Source: Sedimentisphaerales bacterium
Lineage (GTDB): Bacteria > Planctomycetota > Phycisphaerae > Sedimentisphaerales > Anaerobacaceae
Assembly (NCBI GenBank): GCA_016931715.1
Contig: JAFGEF010000121.1
Location: 1 to 56,407 of the forward strand
Direction of reading: 5' to 3'
Length of the DNA: 56,407 bases
Each line of letters begins with the position of its first letter. Within the stretch, counting starts at the first letter, position 1. Both the position numbers and the translations under genes were made by a program. Positions 1 to 8,184 of this stretch are shown piece after piece. The notes beneath the pieces were generated by a model. The model saw only the letters and a list, made by a program, of their open reading frames with translations, did no database searches and had not been told where the DNA came from.

Positions 1-1
1 C

Positions 2-64
2 AGAGTTTATAATAAAGCTCTTACTGACGCAGAGATAAGATTCCTGTGTGATCCGACGCCCTAA
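2..64 (+). CDS. C-terminal end of a LamG/concanavalin-type domain protein (partial)
   Basis: Only the last 20 codons lie in the window, and the upstream part is cut off. The readable tail is RVYNKALTDAEIRFLCDPTP followed by TAA. The pattern (V)R(I/V)YN.AL(S/T)..EI is the usual last strand of LamG/laminin-G-like lectin domains in secreted planctomycete proteins. The large secreted protein at 29716-33111 carries the same signature (DVRLYSRALSESEVQEL). The strong terminator about 60 bp downstream fits a gene end here. Function of the full protein cannot be told. Confidence 0.6.
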   Translation, partial: RVYNKALTDAEIRFLCDPTP

Positions 65-126
65 GCGTTGAGATTTTGTCATGAACCGGTTTAATTCGGT
101 TTTTTAGAGCTGTTTTTAGCTTATTA

Positions 127-166
127 CGGGGCCTGTATGGAATACTATACAGGCCCCGGTTTTTTT
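127..166 (+). terminator. Strong Rho-independent terminator
   Basis: A perfect 12-bp stem (CGGGGCCTGTAT at 127-138 pairing with 147-158) closes an 8-nt loop and is followed by seven T residues at 160-166. It sits 63 bp after the stop of the partial LamG gene and would end that transcript. It isolates the regulator cluster that follows. Confidence 0.93.
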
Positions 167-526
167 AAAAAGCGAAAAAAATGTGAAATAAATTGATTAT
201 TGCCTCGTATATATATAACATATAATCAAATATATAAATATCGTTTGTGTTTAGAATTTCTTTGCGTTAATTAGCTTATAATGAAACTATTTATTATAAC
301 TGTTTCGGAGAGAAAGCTATGCGAGATGTGAAAAACAAAAAGTTTTTCGAGAAATTTATCCTGCCTGTACAAACATATTTTGTTCATGTTCTGTATATAT
401 TTTTTTACTCTCTAAGATATTGTCATTTCAAATGACTTATAAAAATGGAAATATACCTTAAAATTTATACTCCATACTATGTAAAAGGAAGGATTCTTGA
501 AGAAAATATACGAAGGAGATAATGCT
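167..526. other. Intergenic region upstream of the regulator cluster
   Basis: This AT-rich stretch of about 360 bp must hold the promoter of the first response regulator. No convincing consensus promoter was picked out. One small reading frame with a ribosome-binding site lies at 319-435 and is listed separately. Confidence 0.5.
319..435 (+). CDS. Possible small hydrophobic peptide (38 aa)
   Basis: ATG at 319 is preceded at 6-nt spacing by a GGAG-type ribosome-binding site (307-312). The frame runs 38 codons to TGA at 433. The peptide has a basic start (MRDVKNKKFFEKF) and a hydrophobic, aromatic remainder rich in F, Y, V and L, so it could insert in the membrane. No homologue is recognised. 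The frame could be chance in AT-rich DNA; the start context is its only real support. Confidence 0.22.
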   Translation: MRDVKNKKFFEKFILPVQTYFVHVLYIFFYSLRYCHFK

Positions 527-1174
527 GTGAGAATATTAATAGCTGATGATCATGGCATAGTCAGAGAGGGCTTGAAATCTCTGATAGATAAACAAGCTTC
601 AATGGAAGTTATCGCCGAGGCGGAAGACGGTCTGGCGGCTGTGCACCTGACGAAAAAACTCTCCCCTGATATAGTTATTATGGATGTCAGTATGCCAAAT
701 TTAAACGGTATCGAAGCTGCACGTGAAATTCTTCGGAACAAACCAAATACCAAGATTATTATTCTATCCATGTACACCGATAAACATATCGTCAAAGAAA
801 GTCTCGAAGCGGGCGCACTCGGATATATACTGAAATCAAACCTGCTGGACGAGCTGCTGAAAGCGATAAAAACCGTTCAGGCTAACGAACGGTATTTAAG
901 CCCTCGAATAACCGGAATCGTTATTGAAGACTATATAAATAACAAAACTGCCGACAAAGCAAGAAAACAAATCAAGCTCACTACGAGAGAACGTCATATT
1001 TTGCAGCTTATTGCCGAAGGTAAAACAATAAAAGAAATTGCACGAGTAATAAACATCAGCCCGAAAACAGCAGATGCAAATCGCCGGCGGATTATGAATA
1101 AACTTAATATTTTTAATACCGCCGAACTGACAAAATACGCAATACGCGAGGGACTGACATCTCTTGATTTCTAA
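527..1174 (+). CDS. NarL/FixJ-family response regulator with canonical receiver
   Basis: A 215-aa DNA-binding response regulator. The N-terminal receiver (about 1-118) has the acidic pair D7-D8, phosphoacceptor D53 (IMDVSMPNLNG), Ser81 and switch Lys103. The C-terminal LuxR-type helix-turn-helix covers about residues 148-210 (LTTRERHILQLIAEGKTIKE). GTG 527 is preferred as start: the family begins at (M)RILIADDH and AAGGAG (513-518) lies at good spacing. A TTG at 497 with AAGGAAGG upstream would add ten residues. No partner kinase is adjacent. It is a paralogue of the gene at 1971, and is the only one of the three local regulators with an intact phosphorylation site. Confidence 0.9.
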   Translation: MRILIADDHGIVREGLKSLIDKQASMEVIAEAEDGLAAVHLTKKLSPDIVIMDVSMPNLNGIEAAREILRNKPNTKIIILSMYTDKHIVKESLEAGALGYILKSNLLDELLKAIKTVQANERYLSPRITGIVIEDYINNKTADKARKQIKLTTRERHILQLIAEGKTIKEIARVINISPKTADANRRRIMNKLNIFNTAELTKYAIREGLTSLDF

Positions 1175-1545
1175 GTTCTGCAATAAAGCTGTTTATCTTG
1201 AATATCGAATAAAAAAAGTCAAAGCCAGACGCAGTAAATCCTTATTTCTATTCCAACCTGAAATCCTTTAATAAATACCATGAGGATTTTCCTTGCTAAA
1301 ATCGAGGAATATACCTCTTGAGAAAACATTCCCTTTTTGCCAATATTATATATAGTTCATTTTCAGGCCATGAACCTGTTACTGCATTATTTGTTGGTAT
1401 AAGCATTCAAGTTTTTACACCTGTGGAGTAACAGTTCATGGCTCTTTATTTTTCATTACTATTCGGATATATAGAAAAAATTAAAATAACCAGCAGGCGG
1501 AAAACTTATATTTTATATTCCTAAAACCTGAAAGGTATTGTATCA
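1175..1545. other. Non-coding stretch between regulators, with a long hairpin
   Basis: About 370 bp without a credible gene. Its main structure is a 16-bp interrupted inverted repeat at 1367-1442, listed separately. A weaker 7-bp inverted repeat lies at 1261-1289. It probably holds the promoter for the second regulator gene. Confidence 0.5.
1367..1442. repeat. 16-bp inverted repeat with a 43-nt spacer
   Basis: The left arm GCCATGAACCTGTTACT (1367-1383) and right arm AGTAACAGTTCATGGC (1427-1442) are reverse complements except for one extra C in the left arm. The right arm is followed by a T-rich run (TCTTTATTTTT). It lies about 100 bp before the atypical receiver gene. It may be a terminator-like or attenuator hairpin, or two halves of an operator. 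Confidence 0.65.
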
Positions 1546-1965
1546 ATGCTAAAAACAGAACCTATTATGCTTATCGAGGAAAATTCGAATGATGTAGAAA
1601 ATATTCTGGGCATCCTTAAGTCTCAAAATGAGAAACATAGCTGGTTTCATTTTAGAACAACCGCAGAAGCCCTGGAACACATGGAAAATAAGGATATACT
1701 CCCGCAACTAATTATTTTGGGATTGAAAAATCGAGATTTTGAAAGCATTGAATTTCTAAGAAAAATTAAAGCAGATTACAATCTAAGAAAAATACCTTTA
1801 GTTATCATGGCATCATCTACTGATCAAAATCATGTATTAGAAAGTTTTAATCTTGGAGTTGCCGGTTATATAGTCAAGTCTCAGGATAATACAGAATTAG
1901 CCGGTATAATAAGCACAATGATGCGATATTGGAACCTGAGCGAATTGCCCTATATCGAAGGATAA
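1546..1965 (+). CDS. Stand-alone Rcp-type receiver lacking the phosphoacceptor Asp
   Basis: A 139-aa single-domain receiver resembling the Rcp1/CheY-like subfamily: start ML(I)E.N..DVE, LRKIKAD, RKIPLVIMA, NLGVAGYIVKS and a terminal YW..SELPYIEG. The position that should be Asp (LILLDL in the family) is Gly59 in QLIILGLKN. The acidic pocket is EE at 11-12. Ser90/91 and Lys111 of the switch are kept. It should therefore not be phosphorylated in the normal way. A GAAAGG site lies upstream of ATG 1546. It is co-oriented with, and 5 bp from, the next regulator, so the two are probably co-translated and may interact. Confidence 0.85.
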   Translation: MLKTEPIMLIEENSNDVENILGILKSQNEKHSWFHFRTTAEALEHMENKDILPQLIILGLKNRDFESIEFLRKIKADYNLRKIPLVIMASSTDQNHVLESFNLGVAGYIVKSQDNTELAGIISTMMRYWNLSELPYIEG

Positions 1966-1970
1966 AAAAA

Positions 1971-2621
1971 TTGGGAATTCGGATTCTATTAGCTGACGAT
2001 CACAAAATGATTCGCCTGGGCCTGATTTCTCTGCTCAGCCATCAATCGGATATAGAAATAATAGGAGAAGCTGAGGATGGCAGATATGCAGTAGAATTAG
2101 CTCGCGAACTTCAACCTGATATTGTAATCACAGAAGTAAGGATGCCGCGGCTAAACGGAATAGTTGCAGCACGTCAGATTATCATCCAGAATCCTCAAGT
2201 AAAAATAATCGCTCTTTCCGGGCATCCCCATGAATTTTTTGCAATAAGTATGTTTCAGGCCGGAGCTTCTGCTTATATTCTTACGGAATGTTTGTTTGAT
2301 GAGCTTTTTGAGGCTATAAGGGCTGTCAGTCAGGGCAGGAAATACCTCAGTCCCAAAGTAGCCAGTGCAGTAGTGACCAATTATATCTCGCTTTTATCCA
2401 TGTCAAATAAATCAGCATTAAACACTCTTTCCAAACGGGAAAGAGAAGCGTTCCAGCTTATAGCAGACGGAAAATCAACTCAACAGATTGCCGCTGAATT
2501 GCAGGAAAGTATAAAATCAATTGAAGCATATAGGCACAGCATCATGGAAAAACTTAACGCCGGAAGCGAAAACGGACTTCTTAAATTTGCAATAGCCGGC
2601 GGTACTTCTGCCGGGATATGA
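1971..2621 (+). CDS. NarL/FixJ-family regulator with degenerate receiver (Asp to Glu, Lys to Thr)
   Basis: A 216-aa LuxR-type transcription factor. The receiver keeps D9-D10 (LLADDHKM), but the phosphoacceptor position is Glu55 (IVITEVRMPRLNG) and the switch Lys is Thr105 (AYILTECLFDEL). Ser83 remains. The C-terminal helix-turn-helix (about 150-205, LSKREREAFQLIADGKSTQQ) looks intact. Start chosen at TTG 1971: GAAGGA (1957-1962) is well placed and the family starts (M)GIRILLADDH. A TTG at 1929 would overlap the previous gene by 37 bp and adds nothing recognisable. Glu at this position often mimics phosphorylation, so the protein may be constitutively active. Confidence 0.88.
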   Translation: MGIRILLADDHKMIRLGLISLLSHQSDIEIIGEAEDGRYAVELARELQPDIVITEVRMPRLNGIVAARQIIIQNPQVKIIALSGHPHEFFAISMFQAGASAYILTECLFDELFEAIRAVSQGRKYLSPKVASAVVTNYISLLSMSNKSALNTLSKREREAFQLIADGKSTQQIAAELQESIKSIEAYRHSIMEKLNAGSENGLLKFAIAGGTSAGI

Positions 2622-2645
2622 GCATCTTCCATTGACGTGCCTTCC

Positions 2646-2674
2646 TTGACTAAACAGCTCGAATAAACTATAAT
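2646..2674 (+). promoter_or_regulatory. Near-consensus sigma-70 promoter with predicted leaderless start
   Basis: TTGACT (2646-2651), a 17-bp spacer and TATAAT (2669-2674). The expected transcription start (2680-2683) falls on the ATG at 2683. No ribosome-binding site lies before that ATG, which fits leaderless translation. Confidence 0.75.
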
Positions 2675-2682
2675 ATATACTG

Positions 2683-5526
2683 ATGAAGTATATAAATAAA
2701 ATCTTAACTTCCCTAATATTAGCATTATTGCCATGCAGCGATATTGCGGCAAAACCCGTAACAGCAAAAGAAGCTGAACTGGCCGTAACCGGCTGGCTCA
2801 AAAAAGAAATACAGCCTCTCGGGATTCCTCTTGGCCGCCAGATAGCTAAAGTTGAACCATTTGTAACAAACAGCGGCTATGCAGATTATTATATTGTGAA
2901 TCTGAAACCATCCGGATTCATTATTGTATCCGCAAATGATTTAATTGAACCTATCATCGGTTTTGCTGACGACGGCTCATTCGATCCGGCTGTTGATAAT
3001 CCATTGGGTGCATTAGTTAATAATGACCTCAGTCACCGAAGTTCGGAAATTCAGGACGAATTTAGCCTGATGACAGTAACTGAAGGGAACATTCAGACAC
3101 AATCGCAAAATAAATGGCAAACTTATTTAGACATTGCAAAAGCAGATGCAGGCGGATTCAGCCTTATGGGTCTTACATGCCTGTGCGATGTTCGCGTGCC
3201 GCCGCTGGTACAAAGTCAATGGGACCAGAATTATGTATTCGGGAAGACCTGCTATAATTATTATACACCCAATAATTACCCCTGCGGCTGCCTTGCTACT
3301 GCTATGGCACAGTTAATGCGATATTTCGAGTTTCCGACAAGCGGCATTGGAATTCGAGAATTCAAAATCACAGTGAATAATTATCCGCAGCTTAAAAAAA
3401 CCATCGGAGGTGATGGTTTTGGCGGACCTTATAAATGGTCTGAGATGGTGCTTAAACCAGGTTCTTACAGCCAGGGGCTGTCTCCGGCTCAAAGGCAGGC
3501 AATCGGTTCCATTTGCTATGATGCAGGTTTGGCAGCCAGGATGGAGTACAATCAAACTGCCTCAGGTGCGGCGATGCTCTATGCAAAAATCGCATTAAAT
3601 CAAACTTTTGGTTACAGCAATGCAATTTTAGGAGAGAATTTCGAAACTAATATTAATACACAAGATTTATACAAGATGATCAATCCTTCTCTCGATGCCG
3701 GCTCACCTGTAGTTCTCGGTATTTTTGCAGATTCCGAATCAAATAACGGCCATGCGGTTCTTTGCGATGGATACGCTTATGACTCCTCAATAAGTTATAC
3801 ACGTGATGGAAACTCCTATGAAGTTTCAACAATATATCACCACCTCAATATGGGCTGGAGCGGAGTTGATGATGCATGGTATAACCTTCCTGATATCAAT
3901 GGACAAAACAAATTTAAAATAATAACATCCTGCCTGTATAATATTTTCACTTCCGGGGAAGGTGAAATTATCAGCGGTCGTGTCATAGATCCGAATAACA
4001 ATCCCATATCAAATGCAGTTGTCTATGCCAAATCAGGCAGACCGATTTCGACATTAACTGATTACAGGGGCATATATGCTTTCAAGGGACTATATTCCAA
4101 TACATCATATGTAATATGGGCAAATATAGACGGTCATATTACCGCTCAGCAAACCGTTAAAACAAAGACCTCACAAAATGAAAATACCGCTTGTGGAAAT
4201 ATTTGGGGTGTCAATTTTCAGGCTGATATTGAACCAAATTATGTCCCTTCGTCAATTTACTACGTTGATAATGACGCACCGGATGACCCGGCGCATGACA
4301 ATACTAATATTTCCGACTCGAATGAAGACGGCTCTCCGGAACATCCTTTCGATTCTATCAGTGAAGCCATCGATGCGGCCTATCATGGAGACATGATTAT
4401 TATTCTGCCTGGCATATATACAGGCAATGGCAACAGGGATATAGACTTCAAGGGCAAAGCAATAACAGTCAGAAGCGAAAATCCGAACGAGCCGAATCTT
4501 GTGATAATAAATTGCGGCGCTGATACTAATGAGCCGCACCGCGCCTTTGTGTTCCAGAACTATGAAATACCAAAATCCGTGTTATCGGGCATAACTATAA
4601 CCGGAGGCTATCATGAATATGGAGGCGCAATTTATCTCACAGACTGTGCCATGCCTGCTATCACGAATTGTGTTTTTGTCTCAAATAAGGCAGGCACAGG
4701 CGGAGCGATTTATAGCAATAACAGCAGTCCTGTTATATCGAACTGCGAATTCAGTGAAAATCAGGCGGATGCAGGCGGAGCAATATATAATTATTCAGGA
4801 GATTCAGGCTCTAAACCTTCGGTCACAAGCTGTAATTTCTCCGGAAATACTTCAATTTATAATGGCGGAGCAATATACAATAGCGGACAAGTATCGCCGT
4901 CTTTTACAAAGTGTTCATTTGTTTCAAATTATTCTGCCGGCGGAGGAGGCGCGATTCGCAACAATGCCAATATAAATTTATCATTAAACAACTGCATCTT
5001 CAGTACAAATATGGCAGAAACATTCGGCGGCGGAATTCGCAGCTCGAACGGCAGCAGCGTTGTATTGACAAACTGCACATTCTATGCAAACTTCGCCGGA
5101 AATGGCAAATCGATTGCTTGTACAGTCGATGACCTGAACACATACCTCGCAGGAAACTTAAAAATATCGAACTGTATTATTGTTGACGGCGGAAATGAAA
5201 TCTTCAACAATGACAATTCTGAAATCAATGTCACTTACTCCAACCTTAAGGACGCCGAATCTTCCGTACCATGGCCGGGTGACGGCAATATTTATGCTGA
5301 TCCCATATTCGCTGATATCGAAGCAGGTGATTTCCACCTTAAATCCCAGGCTGGAAGATACAATCCCAACAGTCAGAACTGGATTATAGATAAACTAACA
5401 AGCCCATGTATTGATACCGGCGATCCTCAAAGCCAGGTCAGTCAGGAACCCGAACCAAACGGAGGCATCATTAACATGGGCGCCTATGGCGGCACGAACC
5501 AGGCAAGCAAAAGTTATTCATATTGA
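2683..5526 (+). CDS. Secreted C10 (streptopain-type) cysteine peptidase fused to a parallel beta-helix domain
   Basis: A 947-aa exported protein. It has a signal peptide (about 1-24) and a streptopain-type propeptide (about 25-130, with a GFIIVSANDLIEPIIGFA-type pattern). The C10 peptidase domain follows, with nucleophile Cys203 (CGCLATAMAQLMRYF) and His357 (NNGHAVLCDGY), and a later NMGWSG. About residues 425-505 form a carboxypeptidase-regulatory-like Ig fold (GRVIDPNNNPISNAVVYA). From about 525 to the end is a right-handed beta-helix with repeated GGAIY and N.SF/CxF patterns, closing with GGIINMGAYGGT. No sorting or anchor signal is seen. The helix is probably a substrate- or surface-binding module for the peptidase. 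It is transcribed separately from the regulators. Confidence 0.9.
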   Translation: MKYINKILTSLILALLPCSDIAAKPVTAKEAELAVTGWLKKEIQPLGIPLGRQIAKVEPFVTNSGYADYYIVNLKPSGFIIVSANDLIEPIIGFADDGSFDPAVDNPLGALVNNDLSHRSSEIQDEFSLMTVTEGNIQTQSQNKWQTYLDIAKADAGGFSLMGLTCLCDVRVPPLVQSQWDQNYVFGKTCYNYYTPNNYPCGCLATAMAQLMRYFEFPTSGIGIREFKITVNNYPQLKKTIGGDGFGGPYKWSEMVLKPGSYSQGLSPAQRQAIGSICYDAGLAARMEYNQTASGAAMLYAKIALNQTFGYSNAILGENFETNINTQDLYKMINPSLDAGSPVVLGIFADSESNNGHAVLCDGYAYDSSISYTRDGNSYEVSTIYHHLNMGWSGVDDAWYNLPDINGQNKFKIITSCLYNIFTSGEGEIISGRVIDPNNNPISNAVVYAKSGRPISTLTDYRGIYAFKGLYSNTSYVIWANIDGHITAQQTVKTKTSQNENTACGNIWGVNFQADIEPNYVPSSIYYVDNDAPDDPAHDNTNISDSNEDGSPEHPFDSISEAIDAAYHGDMIIILPGIYTGNGNRDIDFKGKAITVRSENPNEPNLVIINCGADTNEPHRAFVFQNYEIPKSVLSGITITGGYHEYGGAIYLTDCAMPAITNCVFVSNKAGTGGAIYSNNSSPVISNCEFSENQADAGGAIYNYSGDSGSKPSVTSCNFSGNTSIYNGGAIYNSGQVSPSFTKCSFVSNYSAGGGGAIRNNANINLSLNNCIFSTNMAETFGGGIRSSNGSSVVLTNCTFYANFAGNGKSIACTVDDLNTYLAGNLKISNCIIVDGGNEIFNNDNSEINVTYSNLKDAESSVPWPGDGNIYADPIFADIEAGDFHLKSQAGRYNPNSQNWIIDKLTSPCIDTGDPQSQVSQEPEPNGGIINMGAYGGTNQASKSYSY

Positions 5527-5620
5527 GGTTCACTATAATGTGCATATCGTGTTCCACTTTTAAAAACACAGAACGCAGGGCAAAATATATCATAATTATC
5601 TAATCAAGTCAGTAAATCTG

Positions 5621-7882
5621 CTATTCGAGCGGCTTATAAAGCACTATGTCATCGAAATAAACAATACCCAGGCCGCCTATTTTCAGGTCATCTTCATCGC
5701 CGAAACCAATAGACACTCTTTCAATGTTGGTCAAATCTATACCCATATCCTCAAATTCCTGCAGATTTATTTCCCACTGCGTCCATGTCTCGGATTGTAT
5801 ATCTTCAGGTTTATCATAATAAACTCTTACAGGAGGACCAAACATATTTGAGACCGAAACATACATTTTATCAACGATATTAAGCTTATTGCCCCGGAAC
5901 CATATAGACAGAATTTCCACATCGTTCTCTGTCCAGTTTCTTGGATAAAATAACATCTTTGCCGCTTCGGAACGAATCATATTGTTGCTATAGTAGTACG
6001 GCATCGATTGATTTCCACTATGAACATTAGTTGTCTCTGCATAGTGTTCTCCCTCGGCAAAATTAGGCCAGATATGCGCTACCCTGGAACCGTTCGTATA
6101 ATCGTATGTCCCATCCAGCCAGGCATCAAATATTCTGCCGGGCATCATATCATTATACATCTCGAAATTATCTATAACGATTTGTTTATTTACAGTAAAG
6201 CTCCATACTTCCCCTTTATTGACATATTTTCCTCTGCCGCCTCCGATAGTCTCATCGACTCGCCAGTAATAAACCTTACCCTGTTCAAGAACACCCGGAG
6301 TAAAGGTTGTGCTGCCTATTGAGCCTTTCAATGTATCGCCTGTGCCGGCGAGAACTTCATCATAATTATCGCCGAAATATATCGTATGAGGAGTGCCTGG
6401 ACCAATACCAAGCGCTGCAGACCAGCTTAGAGTTACATCCTGATATACACATTTTTCGCCATTTGCAGGACTCGGATTCCAAGCGATTACCGGTGGAATA
6501 TAGAAACTCCACACTTCACCAACATACGGATTATTCGGATCGACATCATTAACCTCATCCACCCGCCAATAATAGGTCGTACCGGGAACAAGGGCATCTG
6601 TATAAATACCGTTTGCCGCTCCTGCCAGACATGTTGTTTCAGTCTGGTTAATTATAAATGTGTTTTCGTTGGCATCACGTACTTCTTCACAGCTTGTCCC
6701 GAAATATATATTATGTGAGACCGCTTCCTTCTGAGGAATCCAGCTCAGTGTTGCCTTGGTATCTAAAACAATAGAACCGTCTTCCGGATAAGGTCCCCAT
6801 GCACCAGTGCCCGGCGTAGCAGTGCAAACCCAGAACATTTCGGTATTGTCCATCACACCTGAAACCAACTGTGCATTCTCACCCCAGGCAAACAGCGGCA
6901 CATTAACCCCGGTATGATTAGTGCCGCCCCATGTTACTTCAGGTAATACTCCGGCTCCATTGTTTTTAGTTACTTTCAGCCCACCACATTCATGATCTGC
7001 CGTTACAATAATAAGTGTATCATCACGTCCCTGAGCCCAGTTTATAACTTCCTGAACCGCATTGCTGAACTCAACTGTTTCAAGAACAGCTTCTTTAAGC
7101 ATGTTGCTGTGGCATGCTTTGTCAATCAAAGCTCCTTCAATCATAACGAAAAAACCATTTGGTCCATTATCAAGAATATCCAATGCGGTAACTGCCATTT
7201 CAGATAGATGAGGCAATGCTCCCAGGCCAGGTTCATAGTGGTTACTGCTGTCACCAAATTGACCATTAAGCATTATAACAGCATCAGTATCAATTGCCTG
7301 CATCTGAGCACGTGTAGTAACAACAGTATATCCGGCCGCTTCAAAATTTGAAACGTTCATTCCATTACCGCCGCCGCCGAATAATACATTAGGCCTTGTA
7401 CGAAATCTGTAATCTTCTGCGATTTCTGTATAAAAGTCACGATCAGCAGCATGTGCACCGAACGTAGCTGGTGTTGCATCTGTCGTATATGCATTAGTAA
7501 CTATTCCAGTTCTTTTACCTCTGGCTTTGAAATATTCAGTAAGAGTTTCAAGCTCACTGCCGTCTCCCGGAATTGCGGTACTAACCACATAGTTATTTAC
7601 TTTAACGCCCGTAGCTAAAGCAGTGCCTGCCGCTGCTGAGTCAGTAACGGAATTATTAGCTGAATACGTAGTACATTCCCCACTATATGGGAATGACTCA
7701 AATGATAATGTTCCAGCTTGTCCATAAGCATACATTCCCCCTGCTTTTACATGCTCGAATCCCATACCATCGCCAATCATGAAAATTATGTTTTTCGGAG
7801 TTGCACTCGTCGTGCTCGTAAAAAAGGCTGTTAAGCAGAGCATTAAAACAACAGACAGAGTGTGTGATAGCTTTTGAGCCAT
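5621..7882 (-). CDS. Secreted alkaline phosphatase with C-terminal accessory domains
   Basis: A 753-aa exported phosphomonoesterase. The signal peptide is about residues 1-27. The PhoA-type core has the metal-binding Asp of IIFMIGDGMG, nucleophile Ser82 (VTDSAAAGTA), the IEGALIDKACH and VTADHECGG metal sites, and TNHTG near the end of the core (about 390). Two Fn3-like repeats follow (TLSWIPQ...HNIYFG and TLSWSAA...HTIYFG). Last comes a roughly 190-residue beta-sandwich starting IDNFEMYND, a carbohydrate-binding-like module common in planctomycete secreted proteins. Start at ATG 7882, preceded by GAGGAGG, rather than 7921. It would release phosphate from organic phosphoesters outside the cytoplasm. 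No obvious Pho-box was found upstream. Confidence 0.92.
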   Translation of the reverse strand: MAQKLSHTLSVVLMLCLTAFFTSTTSATPKNIIFMIGDGMGFEHVKAGGMYAYGQAGTLSFESFPYSGECTTYSANNSVTDSAAAGTALATGVKVNNYVVSTAIPGDGSELETLTEYFKARGKRTGIVTNAYTTDATPATFGAHAADRDFYTEIAEDYRFRTRPNVLFGGGGNGMNVSNFEAAGYTVVTTRAQMQAIDTDAVIMLNGQFGDSSNHYEPGLGALPHLSEMAVTALDILDNGPNGFFVMIEGALIDKACHSNMLKEAVLETVEFSNAVQEVINWAQGRDDTLIIVTADHECGGLKVTKNNGAGVLPEVTWGGTNHTGVNVPLFAWGENAQLVSGVMDNTEMFWVCTATPGTGAWGPYPEDGSIVLDTKATLSWIPQKEAVSHNIYFGTSCEEVRDANENTFIINQTETTCLAGAANGIYTDALVPGTTYYWRVDEVNDVDPNNPYVGEVWSFYIPPVIAWNPSPANGEKCVYQDVTLSWSAALGIGPGTPHTIYFGDNYDEVLAGTGDTLKGSIGSTTFTPGVLEQGKVYYWRVDETIGGGRGKYVNKGEVWSFTVNKQIVIDNFEMYNDMMPGRIFDAWLDGTYDYTNGSRVAHIWPNFAEGEHYAETTNVHSGNQSMPYYYSNNMIRSEAAKMLFYPRNWTENDVEILSIWFRGNKLNIVDKMYVSVSNMFGPPVRVYYDKPEDIQSETWTQWEINLQEFEDMGIDLTNIERVSIGFGDEDDLKIGGLGIVYFDDIVLYKPLE

Positions 7883-8071
7883 GATGCGGCCTCCTCTAAT
7901 AGTATAGTTTTGAAATTCCAAGCAAAAACGTCCTTGCTCGTATTAAAATACAGGTTTGAATCATTTCAACCTTTAAGCGAATACTGTTACCTTGGAAATG
8001 AACGCGTACAGTACCATTTCTTATATTCTTTTATACCAAATTGCATTGCCTGATACAAGGTAAATTTATCA

Positions 8072-8099
8072 AAAATTATGGGAATATGCCCATAATTTT
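8072..8099. promoter_or_regulatory. Perfect 11-bp inverted repeat (candidate operator)
   Basis: AAAATTATGGG (8072-8082) and CCCATAATTTT (8089-8099) are exact reverse complements with a 6-bp spacer. The flanks continue as an imperfect AT-rich dyad. It lies between two divergent genes, 51 bp before the mfd -35 box, as expected for a dimeric repressor or activator site. There is no T-run typical of a terminator. Confidence 0.5.
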
Positions 8100-8149
8100 A
8101 TAAATTAGTATATATTTTGCTGTAAAGTATTTTCATTCAGAACACACAA

Positions 8150-8178
8150 TTGTCTATCTGCCTTTTTTAGCATACAAT
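8150..8178 (+). promoter_or_regulatory. mfd promoter, predicted leaderless
   Basis: TTGTCT (8150-8155), a 17-bp spacer and TACAAT (8173-8178). The -10 box ends 6 nt before ATG 8185, so the transcript would begin at or next to the start codon. No ribosome-binding site is present. Confidence 0.65.
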
Positions 8179-8184
8179 ACCTGC

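Larger units (their letters stand above)
7883..8184. other. Divergent intergenic region between alkaline phosphatase and mfd
   Basis: About 300 bp with no gene. It holds the start region of the phosphatase, a perfect 11-bp dyad at 8072-8099 and the mfd promoter at 8150-8178. The dyad and the promoter are listed separately. Confidence 0.6.

Noticed and set aside
4613..4975. Alternative-frame protein inside the beta-helix region of the C10 peptidase gene
   Set aside because: It arises from the repeat codon bias of the helix; no start context or family similarity.
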